64,000 bases of DNA from an uncultured Prevotellaceae bacterium (GCA_900319385.1 ONOG01000025.1:1-64000), one strand, 5' to 3'. Shown: positions 45,536 to 54,268, counted from the stretch's first letter. The notes: generated by a model not told the origin, from the letters alone. Translations and numbers: made by a program.

Positions 45536-46387
45536 CTATCGCTTTACGACTTTGCCTAATTTATTGCCATCAACATCCTTCCAGTCGTCCCAGCCATTGC
45601 TTGGGCGACCGAGAACGAGTCCACTTGCACCACTGGGACTATCCATAGGCACATCATGCTGAAGAATAATTTGCCCTTTCTCTGTCTTACAATGTTCATC
45701 AATAAACTTTTGGCGTGAAGCTATAGATTTGTAACTTGAAACGATTTGACTGGCGATAATACAACCCTTTACAAGAACGAACTGTTTCGAGATTTCATCA
45801 TAATAGCCAACACCTTCTGCAGGACGATCAGTTGCGTGAACATAGAACAGATGCTCGGGCTGGGGTTTTGCTACGGGTACATCAAAGATACCACATCCAT
45901 AAAAGCGAGTAAGCAACTGTATATCGCGAAAGAACACTTCCATGTCATTGACACGGAAAGGTGCTATATTCGGTTTCCGAGGATTGGCTCCATTGAGCAA
46001 TGCGAACGATTCCACACTATGCGCGGCTTCAATGCCCAGATATTCCAAATATTTTACATCGTCTCCATATATCTTATGGTTATCGGAAACAAAGACGAGA
46101 GCGGTCTTCCAAAAATCCTTCTTCTGAACGTGGTCGTTCTTACGATTGGCAAAATCTGTTGTTTGCCCGATATATGCCTCCGGCTTTAATGCATTGACAT
46201 CACCAAGCAAAATATAAAAGGCTGGTTGCCCTGCTATGTCTGATATACTGTTGGCAATGTTGATTTCGTCACGGGGAATCACATAGAGGTGACATGTAGA
46301 GTTTGCACCCATATAGATATTCCTAACTCCGGAAAGAGTTCCATCTATCAGCTCTGTATGGATGGTAAAGGTGTTCTTTGCTTTCAT
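45536..46387 (-). CDS. GIY-YIG nuclease-domain protein with C-terminal DUF4357
   Basis: 283 residues. The GIY-YIG core is at about 50-125, with FYILLGD (GIY position), EAYIGQT (YIG position) and a catalytic-type Arg in ANRKNDH. The C-terminal DUF4357 domain (about 205-280) shows GCIIASQIVSSYKS and SPSGASGLVLGRPSNGWDDW. GIY-YIG/DUF4357 genes are common in accessory DNA of Bacteroidetes. Its stop codon is only 11 bp from copy 2 of the 93-bp repeat, so it may be part of the same series of insertions. A TATCTTTGC box lies 34-42 bp upstream. Confidence 0.88.
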   Translation of the reverse strand: MKAKNTFTIHTELIDGTLSGVRNIYMGANSTCHLYVIPRDEINIANSISDIAGQPAFYILLGDVNALKPEAYIGQTTDFANRKNDHVQKKDFWKTALVFVSDNHKIYGDDVKYLEYLGIEAAHSVESFALLNGANPRKPNIAPFRVNDMEVFFRDIQLLTRFYGCGIFDVPVAKPQPEHLFYVHATDRPAEGVGYYDEISKQFVLVKGCIIASQIVSSYKSIASRQKFIDEHCKTEKGQIILQHDVPMDSPSGASGLVLGRPSNGWDDWKDVDGNKLGKVVKR

Positions 46388-46420
46388 GACATTATCTTTA
46401 CTCTAATGACGGATTTACCT

Positions 46421-46429
46421 GCAAAGATA
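46421..46429 (-). promoter_or_regulatory. Predicted -7 box (TATCTTTGC) of the GIY-YIG gene
   Basis: Minus-strand consensus 34 bp before the start codon. Confidence 0.6.
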
Positions 46430-47342
46430 CAAAATTCTAACTATCCAACGTGGATTTTTATCAAAAACATATAGAAATACTCTCATTTATTGGAACATAT
46501 TCCCATTTGACACCTTTGCATTGAATAGATTTTGCATAACTTGACCAGTAAGCACACCATTACCGCTCGGTTTTAGCCGTCAATGTTCGTAAAATATATT
46601 CTTAACTCCATTTGTTAACAAAACAAATTTTTTAACAATTGTAGGGCATGGTTTTTGGGGAGAATTTTGGATGAAATAGAAATGGAGAGGGGAATTTTCG
46701 ATGTTTCTTCACAACATAAGGAGACTGAAAAGAATCGAAAAACACGAAAAGGAAAGGAAAGACACGAAATTATTTAACATCTAACAATGGTGAGGAGGGG
46801 TAAATTGAGGGATTGAGGTGAGATTATGAACCCCTTCCTTACGGCACATGACGCCCAGGCGTCGCTTGGGAATCCTCTCATCCTCAATCGGGTTGTCGGC
46901 AGAGCGCCGACAGCCTGTCGGCAGAGTGCCGTCTATGCTCTACTTTGTCCGCCGTCTGACCGTCTTCAGAGCGCAGTCTGACGGTCTTCAGTGCGCCGTC
47001 TGACGGGAAAGTTATGTGCCGACTGACGACAGGCTGTGTGCAGACTGACGACAGGCAGTGCGCCGACTGACGACAAACCGTCTCCATACCAGTATTTTAG
47101 GACGGATGATTTCCTTGCGATATTTCCAACCAGCCGGACGTTCGATGCGATGTACGCGATTCTCAGAGGCTACAAAGAGCGAGGCGTAGTTGTCGAAATC
47201 GCAACTATCTCATCGCAGAATAAGGGTAAATGTTAAACCCCAAAAGGTCATTAGCGAATAGCTTAAATATATTTTTATCCAAATTTGTCACAATCTCTTT
47301 CAGTTCTTATAACATCAATGTCTATTGACCGATTTGAATTAA
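46430..47342. other. Gene-free region with repeat element copy 2
   Basis: About 900 bp without a credible gene. It is mostly filled by the composite repeat element (46590-47088). About 250 bp on each side show nothing recognisable. Confidence 0.6.
46590..47088 (+). repeat. Composite intergenic element, copy 2: A-rich leader plus 22-bp repeat array
   Basis: Same order of parts as the minus strand of 18110-18660. TTTAACAATT is followed by TTTTTGGGGAGAATTTT, then an A-rich stretch with ACACGAAAAG (46735-46775), then GGGAATCC, then the array from about 46893. Unit starts 46962/46984 and 47031/47053 are exactly 22 bp apart. The core is GGC[AT]GTG..CnGACTGACGACa. The element is in opposite orientation to copy 1. 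Confidence 0.7.
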
Positions 47343-47379
47343 AAAGCGCACGACCTCGCGGGGGAGGTTCGTGCGCTTT
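47343..47379 (-). terminator. Factor-independent terminator of the phosphoglucomutase gene
   Basis: AAAGCGCACGA..CCTC pairs with GAGG..TCGTGCGCTTT with one bulge; flanking A and T runs. Confidence 0.8.
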
Positions 47380-47425
47380 CGCATTTCCTGTAGTCGGGAT
47401 GAACTATCCCGCTATGAGGAAGAGT

Positions 47426-49165
47426 TTAGAGTCCGAGTTCCTTGGCGATGGCCTCAGCTGTCTTTTCAGCTGCGGCGCAAGCACGGTCGTAGTCGGAGGC
47501 GCTGGCAAGGGTTTCGGGAATCTCGAGGTAGAACTTGATCTTGGGTTCCGTTCCTGAAGGACGGACGCTGACTTTAGTTCCGTTCTCGGTGAACCACTGA
47601 AGCACGTTGCTCGTGTCGGGCATCTGGAGCGGAGTCTTATTGCCCTGACCGTCGGTAGCTTCGAGTGTCTTGAAGTCCTTCGTGCAGCAGACAGGCGAAC
47701 CAGCCAGCGAACGTGGGGAATTCGAACGGAAGTTCTCCATCATAGCCTTGATTTCGTCGGCACCCGTTTTGCCTGGACGAACGACGTTGATGGTCTTGTT
47801 GTAAGAGAATCCATACTCAGCGTAGATGTCCATGAGCAGGTCGTAGAGCGTCTTGCCATTGTCCTTAGCCCATGCGGCAATTTCGCAGATGAGGCAGATG
47901 GAGGCTGGGCTATCCTTGTCGCGCACCTTGTCGAAGGGAAGGAAGCCGAACGACTCTTCGCCGCCACCAATGTACTTCTTCACGCCTTCGTTCTCGCGGA
48001 TGAGAGCGGCAATCCACTTGAAACCGGTGTAGCAGTCCTGGAGTTCGACTCCGTTCTTGTCGGCAATCTTGCGAATCAGTTCCGTCGTGACGATGGTCTT
48101 GACGAGGAACTCATTGCCACGGAGCTGACCCAGTTTCTTCTTGTTGGCGATGATGTACCAGGCGAACATCATGCAGGTCTGGTTACCATTGAGGATTTCC
48201 CACTCGCCCTTGGCATTGCGGCAGACGATGGCAAGGCGGTCGGCGTCGGGGTCGGAAGCGATGACGAGGTCGGCATTGAGCTTCGTTCCGAGTTTCATAC
48301 CCAGGGTCATCGCCTCAGAGTTCTCGGGATTGGGCGAAACGACCGTGGGGAAGTTGCCGTCGATGACCATCTGCTCAGGCACGACGTGGATGTTCTGGAA
48401 TCCCCACGAGCGCAGGGCTTCAGGAATGATGACACGACCTGTGCCATGCAGCGGTGTGTAAACAATATTGAGGTCTTTCTGACGCAGAATCACGTCTTGA
48501 TCGACCATAGCTTCGCGGACAGCCTGCAGGTAGTCCCAGTCCATTTCTCCACCGATAATCTGGATGAGGTCGGGATTGCCCTCCCACTTCACATCCTCCA
48601 TCTTGACTTTGTTTACCTCGTCGATGATACCTTTGTCATGGGGAGCAAGCACCTGTGCACCATCGTCCCAATAGGCCTTGTAGCCGTTGTACTCGCGGGG
48701 GTTGTGGCTGGCGGTCACATTCACACCTGCGACAGCACCAAGCTGACGGATAGCAAACGAGATTTCGGGAGTAGGACGCAGGCTTTCGAAGAGATAGACC
48801 TTGATGCCGTTGGCCGAGAAGATGTTGGCAACGGTTTCGGCAAACATACGACCGTTGTTGCGGCAGTCATGACCAACAACGACGCTCTTTCCGCCTTTGG
48901 GGAATGCCTTGTTGATGTAGTTGGCAAAGCCCTGAGTGGCTGAACCGACGATGTAGCGGTTCATGCGGTTGGTGCCGGCACCCATGATGCCACGCAGTCC
49001 ACCCGTTCCGAATTCGAGGGTCTGGTAGAAAGCGTCAATGAGTTGCGACTTGTCATCTGCCTCGAGCATAGCCTTTACTTCGGCCTGTGTCTCGGCATCG
49101 AACGCGGGGTCGGTAGCCCACTTCTGGGCGACCTCCGTACAGTGTTTCAGAAGTTCTTGATCCAT
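47426..49165 (-). CDS. Phosphoglucomutase / phosphomannomutase (alpha-phosphohexomutase)
   Basis: 579 residues. The four family loops are present: GTGGLRG near residue 53, the phosphoserine loop VTASHNPREYNGYKAYW (Ser near 157), the metal loop DPDADR (about 305-310), the sugar loop GGEESFGF (about 400), and the phosphate loop RPSGTEPKIKFY near the C-terminus. It interconverts glucose-1-phosphate and glucose-6-phosphate (or the mannose pair) in the cytoplasm, feeding glycogen and envelope sugar synthesis. The long form (over 550 residues) fits PGM2-like enzymes. Monocistronic, with a strong terminator. Confidence 0.95.
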   Translation of the reverse strand: MDQELLKHCTEVAQKWATDPAFDAETQAEVKAMLEADDKSQLIDAFYQTLEFGTGGLRGIMGAGTNRMNRYIVGSATQGFANYINKAFPKGGKSVVVGHDCRNNGRMFAETVANIFSANGIKVYLFESLRPTPEISFAIRQLGAVAGVNVTASHNPREYNGYKAYWDDGAQVLAPHDKGIIDEVNKVKMEDVKWEGNPDLIQIIGGEMDWDYLQAVREAMVDQDVILRQKDLNIVYTPLHGTGRVIIPEALRSWGFQNIHVVPEQMVIDGNFPTVVSPNPENSEAMTLGMKLGTKLNADLVIASDPDADRLAIVCRNAKGEWEILNGNQTCMMFAWYIIANKKKLGQLRGNEFLVKTIVTTELIRKIADKNGVELQDCYTGFKWIAALIRENEGVKKYIGGGEESFGFLPFDKVRDKDSPASICLICEIAAWAKDNGKTLYDLLMDIYAEYGFSYNKTINVVRPGKTGADEIKAMMENFRSNSPRSLAGSPVCCTKDFKTLEATDGQGNKTPLQMPDTSNVLQWFTENGTKVSVRPSGTEPKIKFYLEIPETLASASDYDRACAAAEKTAEAIAKELGL

Positions 49166-49179
49166 AGTGCTATATAATT

Positions 49180-49300
49180 AAAATTAAAAATTAATAATTA
49201 AAAATTAAAACAAGCCAGTCTGGACTCCCCTCCATACTTAAAAATTAAAAACTACCTGTCTGGACTCCCCTCCTTGGGAGGGGTTGGGGGAGGTCGTTGC
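49180..49300. repeat. AATTAAAA tract and two GTCTGGACTCCCCTCC copies
   Basis: AATTAAAA units at 49177-49210 and 49241-49252, two GTCTGGACTCCCCTCC copies near 49211 and 49258, and a CCCCTCC-TTGG-GAGGGG palindrome followed by TTGGGGGAGG. Confidence 0.65.
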
Positions 49301-49308
49301 TGTATATT

Positions 49309-50976
49309 TTACTTCATCAGATAGCGGTCACCCGTCTGTTTCACGACTTCGCGCCAGTAGCGTTCTGGATAACCAGGACGTTTAGGAGCTGCACCGAAGC
49401 CGTGCTGCGTGCGCTTGAAATGTCCGTTTTCTTCGGCCTTTACCACCATGTCGTTGTGCTTGACAACGAGGTAACGGAACAGCACGTCCCAACGCTGCAT
49501 CATGCGGTCGGCAGCACCCTGACTATAGTCGGTGAGATAAGCAATGGCGCGTTGGGGACTCTCGTCGTAGAGGGTGCGCGCCTCGGTATCGACGCGCAGC
49601 TGCTCGGTCTGATAGGCGGTTTCGAGTTCCTTCTGAGCAGTCTGCAGGTCGGGCATCATCTTTTCGTAGTAGGGATAAACGATGTTCGAGACAGTGTTGC
49701 ACAGCCAGAATGCCGACTTCCAAGAGAAGGTCATTTCATCTTGCTTTCCCTCCATGCGCTCATAGCACTGTGGCACGGCCGAGACACCGCAGTAGATGGG
49801 AGTGTAGGCTGTCATGTTGGCATCGTCGTTGGTCCACCAAATCACACCACCGATGGCGTCGGGATAGGCCGAGCGCATCTGTCCGACAAAGGAGAAACCT
49901 GTCTGCTGAGTCGAGGTGGGACGTTCGGTGTAGTATTTCTTTCCATCGACTGTGAACGAAAGCGGCGACGGACGGTAGGGCATGTTATAAGGACCGCTGC
50001 CGAGATCTTGCTGCATATCAAGGGGCGTTCCCTCGTAGTGGTCACGCATTCCGTCTTTAACATCCTGCACGCTGAGCAGGTGCTTGGGCTTCATGTAGAG
50101 GGGCATCTCGAGCGTCATGTCCTCGCCATTGATGTAAGGCAGATACTTGTCCATTCCATCGACCTGACGGTTGAAGAAAGCCCAGGCACGTGCGTCGCAG
50201 TAGCGAATGCCGCTGAAGTCGAGGGGATTGAAGGCGTCGCGGAACGAGAAGTCGGCGTCTTTCTTGCCTGTGAAAAAGCCTTTCTCGCGGGCAAACTTCA
50301 CGACATCCTTGGCATACAGCACATTCTGCTTGTCTTTCATGTTGAAACGCGTGATGCGGCTTTGGTTGGCATGGGCGCAAATGCAGTCGTCAGGAATACG
50401 GATAGCAACCCAAACAGCACCGGTGCGACCTTCACCTTTGCCCACCATTTCCATCACCCATACCTCGTTCTTGTCGGCAATGGTGAAGGTTTCGCCTTCG
50501 CTGCAATAACCGTACTTAGCCACGAGGTCGGTCATGACCTTAATGGCTTCGCGGGCTGTGCGTGAACGTTCGAGACCGATGTAGATGAGCGAACCGTAGT
50601 CGATAATGCCTTTCGGGTCAACCAGTTCCTCACGACCGCCGAACGTCGTTTCGCAGATGCTCACCTGATGCTCGTTCATCTGTCCCACTACATTATAAGT
50701 AATAGGAGCCTGTGGAATCTCGCCGAGATACTTATTGGTGTCCCACTCGTAGATTTTTCGCATCTCGCCCTGAGCATGTGTTCCGCCCACGTGACGGTAG
50801 AGGTTGCCATACATGCCGTAGCTGTCGGCGTTGTAGCTAACGATGACGCTGCCGTCGGTCGATGCAGCCTTGCCAACAATGAGGTTGGTGCAGGCATGGG
50901 AATTGAAAATTGAAAATTGAAAACTAAGAATTAGCAATGCTGCTAACTGAAAAAAATGTTTCATGTTTGGTTTCAT
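49309..50976 (-). CDS. C69-family dipeptidase, exported
   Basis: 555 residues. A signal peptide ends in NSHA, exposing C29 of CTNLIVG as the N-terminal nucleophile of this Ntn-hydrolase family. Further marks are DGSVIVSYNAD, TFGGRE and SEGETFTIADKNEVWVMEMVGKG. It cleaves dipeptides with wide specificity in the periplasm. The start codon overlaps the nadC stop (TAATG), so the two genes form an operon. Part of the signal peptide (LSFQFSIFNSHA) is written by the AATTTTCA simple repeat. Confidence 0.92.
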   Translation of the reverse strand: MKPNMKHFFQLAALLILSFQFSIFNSHACTNLIVGKAASTDGSVIVSYNADSYGMYGNLYRHVGGTHAQGEMRKIYEWDTNKYLGEIPQAPITYNVVGQMNEHQVSICETTFGGREELVDPKGIIDYGSLIYIGLERSRTAREAIKVMTDLVAKYGYCSEGETFTIADKNEVWVMEMVGKGEGRTGAVWVAIRIPDDCICAHANQSRITRFNMKDKQNVLYAKDVVKFAREKGFFTGKKDADFSFRDAFNPLDFSGIRYCDARAWAFFNRQVDGMDKYLPYINGEDMTLEMPLYMKPKHLLSVQDVKDGMRDHYEGTPLDMQQDLGSGPYNMPYRPSPLSFTVDGKKYYTERPTSTQQTGFSFVGQMRSAYPDAIGGVIWWTNDDANMTAYTPIYCGVSAVPQCYERMEGKQDEMTFSWKSAFWLCNTVSNIVYPYYEKMMPDLQTAQKELETAYQTEQLRVDTEARTLYDESPQRAIAYLTDYSQGAADRMMQRWDVLFRYLVVKHNDMVVKAEENGHFKRTQHGFGAAPKRPGYPERYWREVVKQTGDRYLMK

Positions 50977-51851
50977 TATTTGATGACTAATTTGTCGCTG
51001 CCCGCAGCCTTAAAACTCATGTCAAGACCCTTCACAGAATGGGTCAACGCACCGAAGGAAATAAAATCGACACCGGCTTTGGCATAGGGAATCATCGTGT
51101 CGAATGTGATACCACCACTGGATTCGGTTTCGGCACGTCCAGCCACCAGTTTCACTGCCTTCGCTGTATCTTCGGGCGTAAAGTTGTCGAACATGATGCG
51201 GTCGCAGCCTTCGGCCAATGCTTCTTCGAGTTCTTTGAAGTCACGCACCTCACATTCGATTTTCAGATTCATTCCCTTGTCCTTGCAATACTGCTTGGCA
51301 CGACTGATAGCGTTGTGAACACCGCCGCAGAAGTCGATGTGGTTGTCCTTGAGCAGAATCATGTCGAACAGGCCAATACGGTGGTTCATGCCGCCACCAA
51401 TCTTCACAGCCTCTTTCTCCAGCATACGCATGCCTGGAGTTGTCTTGCGGGTGTCGAGCACACGCGTCTTCGTACCTGCATCGATCAGTGCCTGCTGATA
51501 TTTGTGTGTCATGGTAGCAATGCCCGACATACGCTGCAGGATGTTGAGCATCAGGCGTTCGGTCTGCAGCAGACTCTGTTCCCTACCCTTCACACTCATG
51601 ACGATGTCGCCAGGATGGACCGGCGCACCGTCCTTGACATAGACCTCGACCTGCAGTTCGGGATCGAAGCGGCGGAACACTTCCTTCGCAATCTCTACGC
51701 CGGCAAAGATGCCTTCTTCCTTGATGAGCAACTTCGACTCTCCCATCGCATCCGCCGGAATGCAGCAGAGCGTCGTATGGTCACCGTCGCCGATGTCCTC
51801 GGCAAAGGCAAGGTCGATGAGCCGGTCGTTCAGTTCTTCTACGCTAAGCAT
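50976..51851 (-). CDS. nadC: Nicotinate-nucleotide diphosphorylase (carboxylating)
   Basis: 291 residues. It turns quinolinate and PRPP into nicotinate mononucleotide, the step after NadA. Active-site text: LDTRKTTPGMRMLEKEAVKIGGGMNHRIGLFDMILLKDNHI (in pieces: TRKTTPG at about 135, GGGMNHR at about 154, KDNH at about 171) and CDRIMFDNFTPE near 217. The length is normal. It heads a nadC-C69 operon. nadA is 35 kb away on the same strand. Confidence 0.96.
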   Translation of the reverse strand: MLSVEELNDRLIDLAFAEDIGDGDHTTLCCIPADAMGESKLLIKEEGIFAGVEIAKEVFRRFDPELQVEVYVKDGAPVHPGDIVMSVKGREQSLLQTERLMLNILQRMSGIATMTHKYQQALIDAGTKTRVLDTRKTTPGMRMLEKEAVKIGGGMNHRIGLFDMILLKDNHIDFCGGVHNAISRAKQYCKDKGMNLKIECEVRDFKELEEALAEGCDRIMFDNFTPEDTAKAVKLVAGRAETESSGGITFDTMIPYAKAGVDFISFGALTHSVKGLDMSFKAAGSDKLVIK

Positions 51852-51886
51852 AATATTATTCGATGTTTAATGTATAGTTATAATGT

Positions 51887-51895
51887 GCAAATGTA
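51887..51895 (-). promoter_or_regulatory. Predicted -7 box (TACATTTGC) of nadC
   Basis: Minus-strand TAnnTTTGC match 36 bp before the nadC start. Divergent from the DUF486 promoter. Confidence 0.55.
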
Positions 51896-51929
51896 GGAAT
51901 ATTTTTGCATTCATGCAAGAATTTTTATG

Positions 51930-51938
51930 TAACTTTGC
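51930..51938 (+). promoter_or_regulatory. Predicted -7 box (TAACTTTGC) of the DUF486 gene
   Basis: Exact consensus 21 bp before the ATG at 51959. It rules out the longer frame beginning at 51905. Confidence 0.6.
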
Positions 51939-51958
51939 ACGCAAAACTGAAAAATGAC

Positions 51959-52324
51959 ATGAACGCTCTCTACACCATTCTCCTGCTCATCGGGTCGAAC
52001 ATCTTCATGACGCTCGCATGGTATGGACACTTGAAACTTCAACAGATGAACATCTCGTCGTCGTGGCCGCTGTGGGGCATCATCCTCTTCTCATGGGGCA
52101 TCGCTTTGGCAGAATACAGTCTGCAAGTGCCTGCCAACCGCATCGGATTCGAAGGCAATGGCGGACCGTTCACGCTGATGCAACTCAAGGTGATTCAAGA
52201 AGTTGTGTCGCTCATCGTATTCTGTTTGATTGCCAATATTCTGTTCCAGGGCCAGCATTTGCACTGGAACCATCTGGCGGCCTTCCTCTGCCTCATCCTC
52301 GCCGTTTACTTTATATTTAAGTAG
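51959..52324 (+). CDS. DMT-family DUF486 membrane protein
   Basis: 121 residues from the ATG at 51959. Four hydrophobic spans fill the protein (about 3-22, 33-52, 70-92, 99-119). YTILLLIGSNIFMTLAWYGHL and GPFTLMQLKVIQEV are DUF486 marks. The family is a short, four-span relative of drug/metabolite transporters; the substrate is unknown. Its end overlaps the end of trmN6 on the other strand by 19 bp. Confidence 0.87.
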   Translation: MNALYTILLLIGSNIFMTLAWYGHLKLQQMNISSSWPLWGIILFSWGIALAEYSLQVPANRIGFEGNGGPFTLMQLKVIQEVVSLIVFCLIANILFQGQHLHWNHLAAFLCLILAVYFIFK

Positions 52325-53043
52325 AAGTCGGCGGTCAGTTTCCGATAGGCATCGGAGATTGTGCCGTCGGCATTGTGGAGACAAATTGTCTCGAATGTGG
52401 TCTGACCTGTCTCCATTCCAAACTCAAGCATCGCACGCCGCATGGGTTTGCGAGGGGAAGTCTGCACATCACAACGCCGCAGCAAATGGAGACCGACAAC
52501 TGAGGCCGTAAGTACAAAGTCGGCGGCGTGGCTATAGGGAATAATTACGGCAAAATGCCCCTGTGGACTCAGAAGCTTGGCAGCATGTTCGATCAAAACA
52601 TCGAAGGGCAACGAACTGCTGCTGCGGGCAGTGGCACGTGCTGAATCTGGTGCCAAAGTGTCTTCTGTAAAATACGGAGGATTGCTGACAATGAGGTCGA
52701 AAGCTTGAAGGCTGGCAACAAAAGGTCCTTGAGCGAAATCAACTCTTTCCGTCCCCAGACGATGGGCAAAAGGTGAACGCTCAAAATTCTCTTGAGCCTG
52801 ACCGACGGCCTCTGCATCGATGTCAATTCCAAGTATTTTTGCATTCGAATTACGTTGAGCCAACATCATGGCTATCAACCCGCTACCAGTACCTACATCA
52901 AGTATCCGTTCAGAATAACTACAACCTACCCATGCTCCTAACAACACGCCATCGGTTCCAACTTTCATCGCACATCGATCGTGCCGAATTTCAAATTGTT
53001 GAAACCGAAAAACAGATTGGTCGTTTTTTGAGAAGGAAGACAT
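52306..53043 (-). CDS. trmN6: tRNA1(Val) (adenine(37)-N6)-methyltransferase
   Basis: 245 residues. The N-terminal FRFQQFEIRHDRCAMKVGTDGVLLGAW is the YfiC/TrmN6 mark. The SAM site is ILDVGTGSGLIAMMLAQR (about 47-64), and the N6-methylation motif is NPPY (in VSNPPYF, about 124-127). It methylates A37 of tRNA-Val. A TATCTTTGC box lies 43 bp upstream. Confidence 0.93.
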   Translation of the reverse strand: MSSFSKNDQSVFRFQQFEIRHDRCAMKVGTDGVLLGAWVGCSYSERILDVGTGSGLIAMMLAQRNSNAKILGIDIDAEAVGQAQENFERSPFAHRLGTERVDFAQGPFVASLQAFDLIVSNPPYFTEDTLAPDSARATARSSSSLPFDVLIEHAAKLLSPQGHFAVIIPYSHAADFVLTASVVGLHLLRRCDVQTSPRKPMRRAMLEFGMETGQTTFETICLHNADGTISDAYRKLTADFYLNIK

Positions 53044-53085
53044 GAGCTTTGGGAATTGTAATTGATATCAGACGCTTTTATTCAT

Positions 53086-53094
53086 GCAAAGATA
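53086..53094 (-). promoter_or_regulatory. Predicted -7 box (TATCTTTGC) of trmN6
   Basis: Minus-strand consensus 43 bp before the start codon, divergent from prmA. Confidence 0.6.
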
Positions 53095-53116
53095 GTGGAA
53101 AAAGAACAAAAAACCT

Positions 53117-53125
53117 TAACTTTGT
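53117..53125 (+). promoter_or_regulatory. Predicted -7 box (TAACTTTGT) of prmA
   Basis: TAnnTTTG match 46 bp before the prmA ATG. The leader that follows is almost entirely AATTTTCA repeats (53131-53165). Confidence 0.6.
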
Positions 53126-53130
53126 ACCGA

Positions 53131-53165
53131 TTTTAATTTTCAATTTTTAATTTTCAATTTTCAAT
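53131..53165. repeat. AATTTTCA simple repeat in the prmA leader
   Basis: Four degenerate units that end 5 bp before the start codon, leaving no visible Shine-Dalgarno sequence. Same family as the repeat at 7171. Confidence 0.7.
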
Positions 53166-53170
53166 TACAT

Positions 53171-54004
53171 ATGACTTACGACGTTTATCACCTCTGCCTC
53201 ACGCCAGCCAACGACACCTCGCGCGAAATTGTCATGGCCCTGCTGGCTGCTGCCGGTTTCGACAGTTTTCAAGAAACCGACGATGGGTGCGATGCCTATA
53301 TTGACCAACAGCAGATGAGCGAAGCACAAATGGCCAGCCTGCTGCAGGAGTTTCAGTTGCCAAATGTGCAGATTTCATTTACGAAAGAGCAGCTGGAACA
53401 ACGTGACTGGAACGAGCAGTGGGAACAAGAGGGTTTCCAACCCATCATCGTGCCAGGGCTGTGCGCCATTCATCGTCCGGAACAGGAGGTTGAACCTCAA
53501 GCGTTTGACATTCTCGTCAATCCCCGCATGGCCTTTGGCAGCGGCACACACGAAACCACATCGCAACTCGTTGAGATTCTGCTACGTAGCGACCTCAGCG
53601 GGCAGAACTGCCTGGATATGGGATGTGGCACCGGCATTCTGGCCATTTGCATGGCTTTAGCAAAAGCAGAAACAGTCACCGCTATCGATATCGACGAGTT
53701 CAGTGTAGCCAACGCTCGTGAGAACTGCCAGCTGAACAACATCACGAATGTCGAGGTCATCCACGGCGATGCCTCTGCCATCGAAGGAGAGTTCGACCTC
53801 ATCGTTGCCAACATCCATCGCAACATCATCGTCGCCGACCTCCCCACCTATGTTCAGCATCTCAAAAAGGGTGGCACCCTCCTTGTCAGCGGATTCTTCA
53901 CCGACGACATCCACGCGGTCTCTCACCCTGCCCTTCAGCAAGGCCTGCAATTCGTTCGTCAACAAGAGCGCAACGGCTGGGCTGTCCTGCATTTTCAGCG
54001 CTGA
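53171..54004 (+). CDS. prmA: Ribosomal protein L11 methyltransferase
   Basis: 277 residues. An N-terminal L11-recognition domain (about 1-95, DWNEQWEQEGFQPI) is followed by the methyltransferase domain with NPRMAFGSGTHETT (about 117-130), LDMGCGTGILAI (about 143-155) and IVANIHRN (about 216-223; NxxxN-type motif). It methylates lysines and the N-terminus of L11. Stop codon is followed by a repeat array and then thrS. Confidence 0.95.
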   Translation: MTYDVYHLCLTPANDTSREIVMALLAAAGFDSFQETDDGCDAYIDQQQMSEAQMASLLQEFQLPNVQISFTKEQLEQRDWNEQWEQEGFQPIIVPGLCAIHRPEQEVEPQAFDILVNPRMAFGSGTHETTSQLVEILLRSDLSGQNCLDMGCGTGILAICMALAKAETVTAIDIDEFSVANARENCQLNNITNVEVIHGDASAIEGEFDLIVANIHRNIIVADLPTYVQHLKKGGTLLVSGFFTDDIHAVSHPALQQGLQFVRQQERNGWAVLHFQR

Positions 54005-54063
54005 AGCACACGATGCTTACAGGCTGTGAACAGCCAAGAAATTTTCAGTGCACTGCGAGAAAA

Positions 54064-54165
54064 TTGGCTGTGCACACCGAAGACCACTGGGTGTGCACAC
54101 TGAAGAGTATTGGCTGTGCACTGAAAATAAATTGGGTGTGCACTCTCAGGAAGCTGGCACTGCAT
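54064..54165. repeat. 22-23 bp tandem repeat array upstream of thrS
   Basis: Degenerate copies of TTGG[CG]TGTGCACactGAAGA start at 54064, 54087, 54110 and 54132, with a weaker one at about 54154 (spacing 23, 23, 22, 22). A related half-copy, TTTTCAGTGCACTG, precedes at about 54042. It shares GGCTGTG..CA..CTGA.GA with the arrays at 18.3 and 46.9 kb. It lies about 100 bp before the thrS promoter. Confidence 0.75.
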
Positions 54166-54268
54166 ACAAATGAATTTCGCAAGGCACACTGACGATGCCG
54201 GAGCGCATGAATATATATAATAAGGACGTTTTTTTCAAGAAAATAAGTGAAATACGGAAAATATTATG

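Noticed and set aside
46884..47087. 67-residue minus-strand frame in the second array
   Set aside because: Same repeat-derived Cys/Ser text as at 18.3 kb; not a gene.
54064..54165. CRISPR array
   Set aside because: Units are degenerate, contiguous and without unique spacers; no cas genes in the window.
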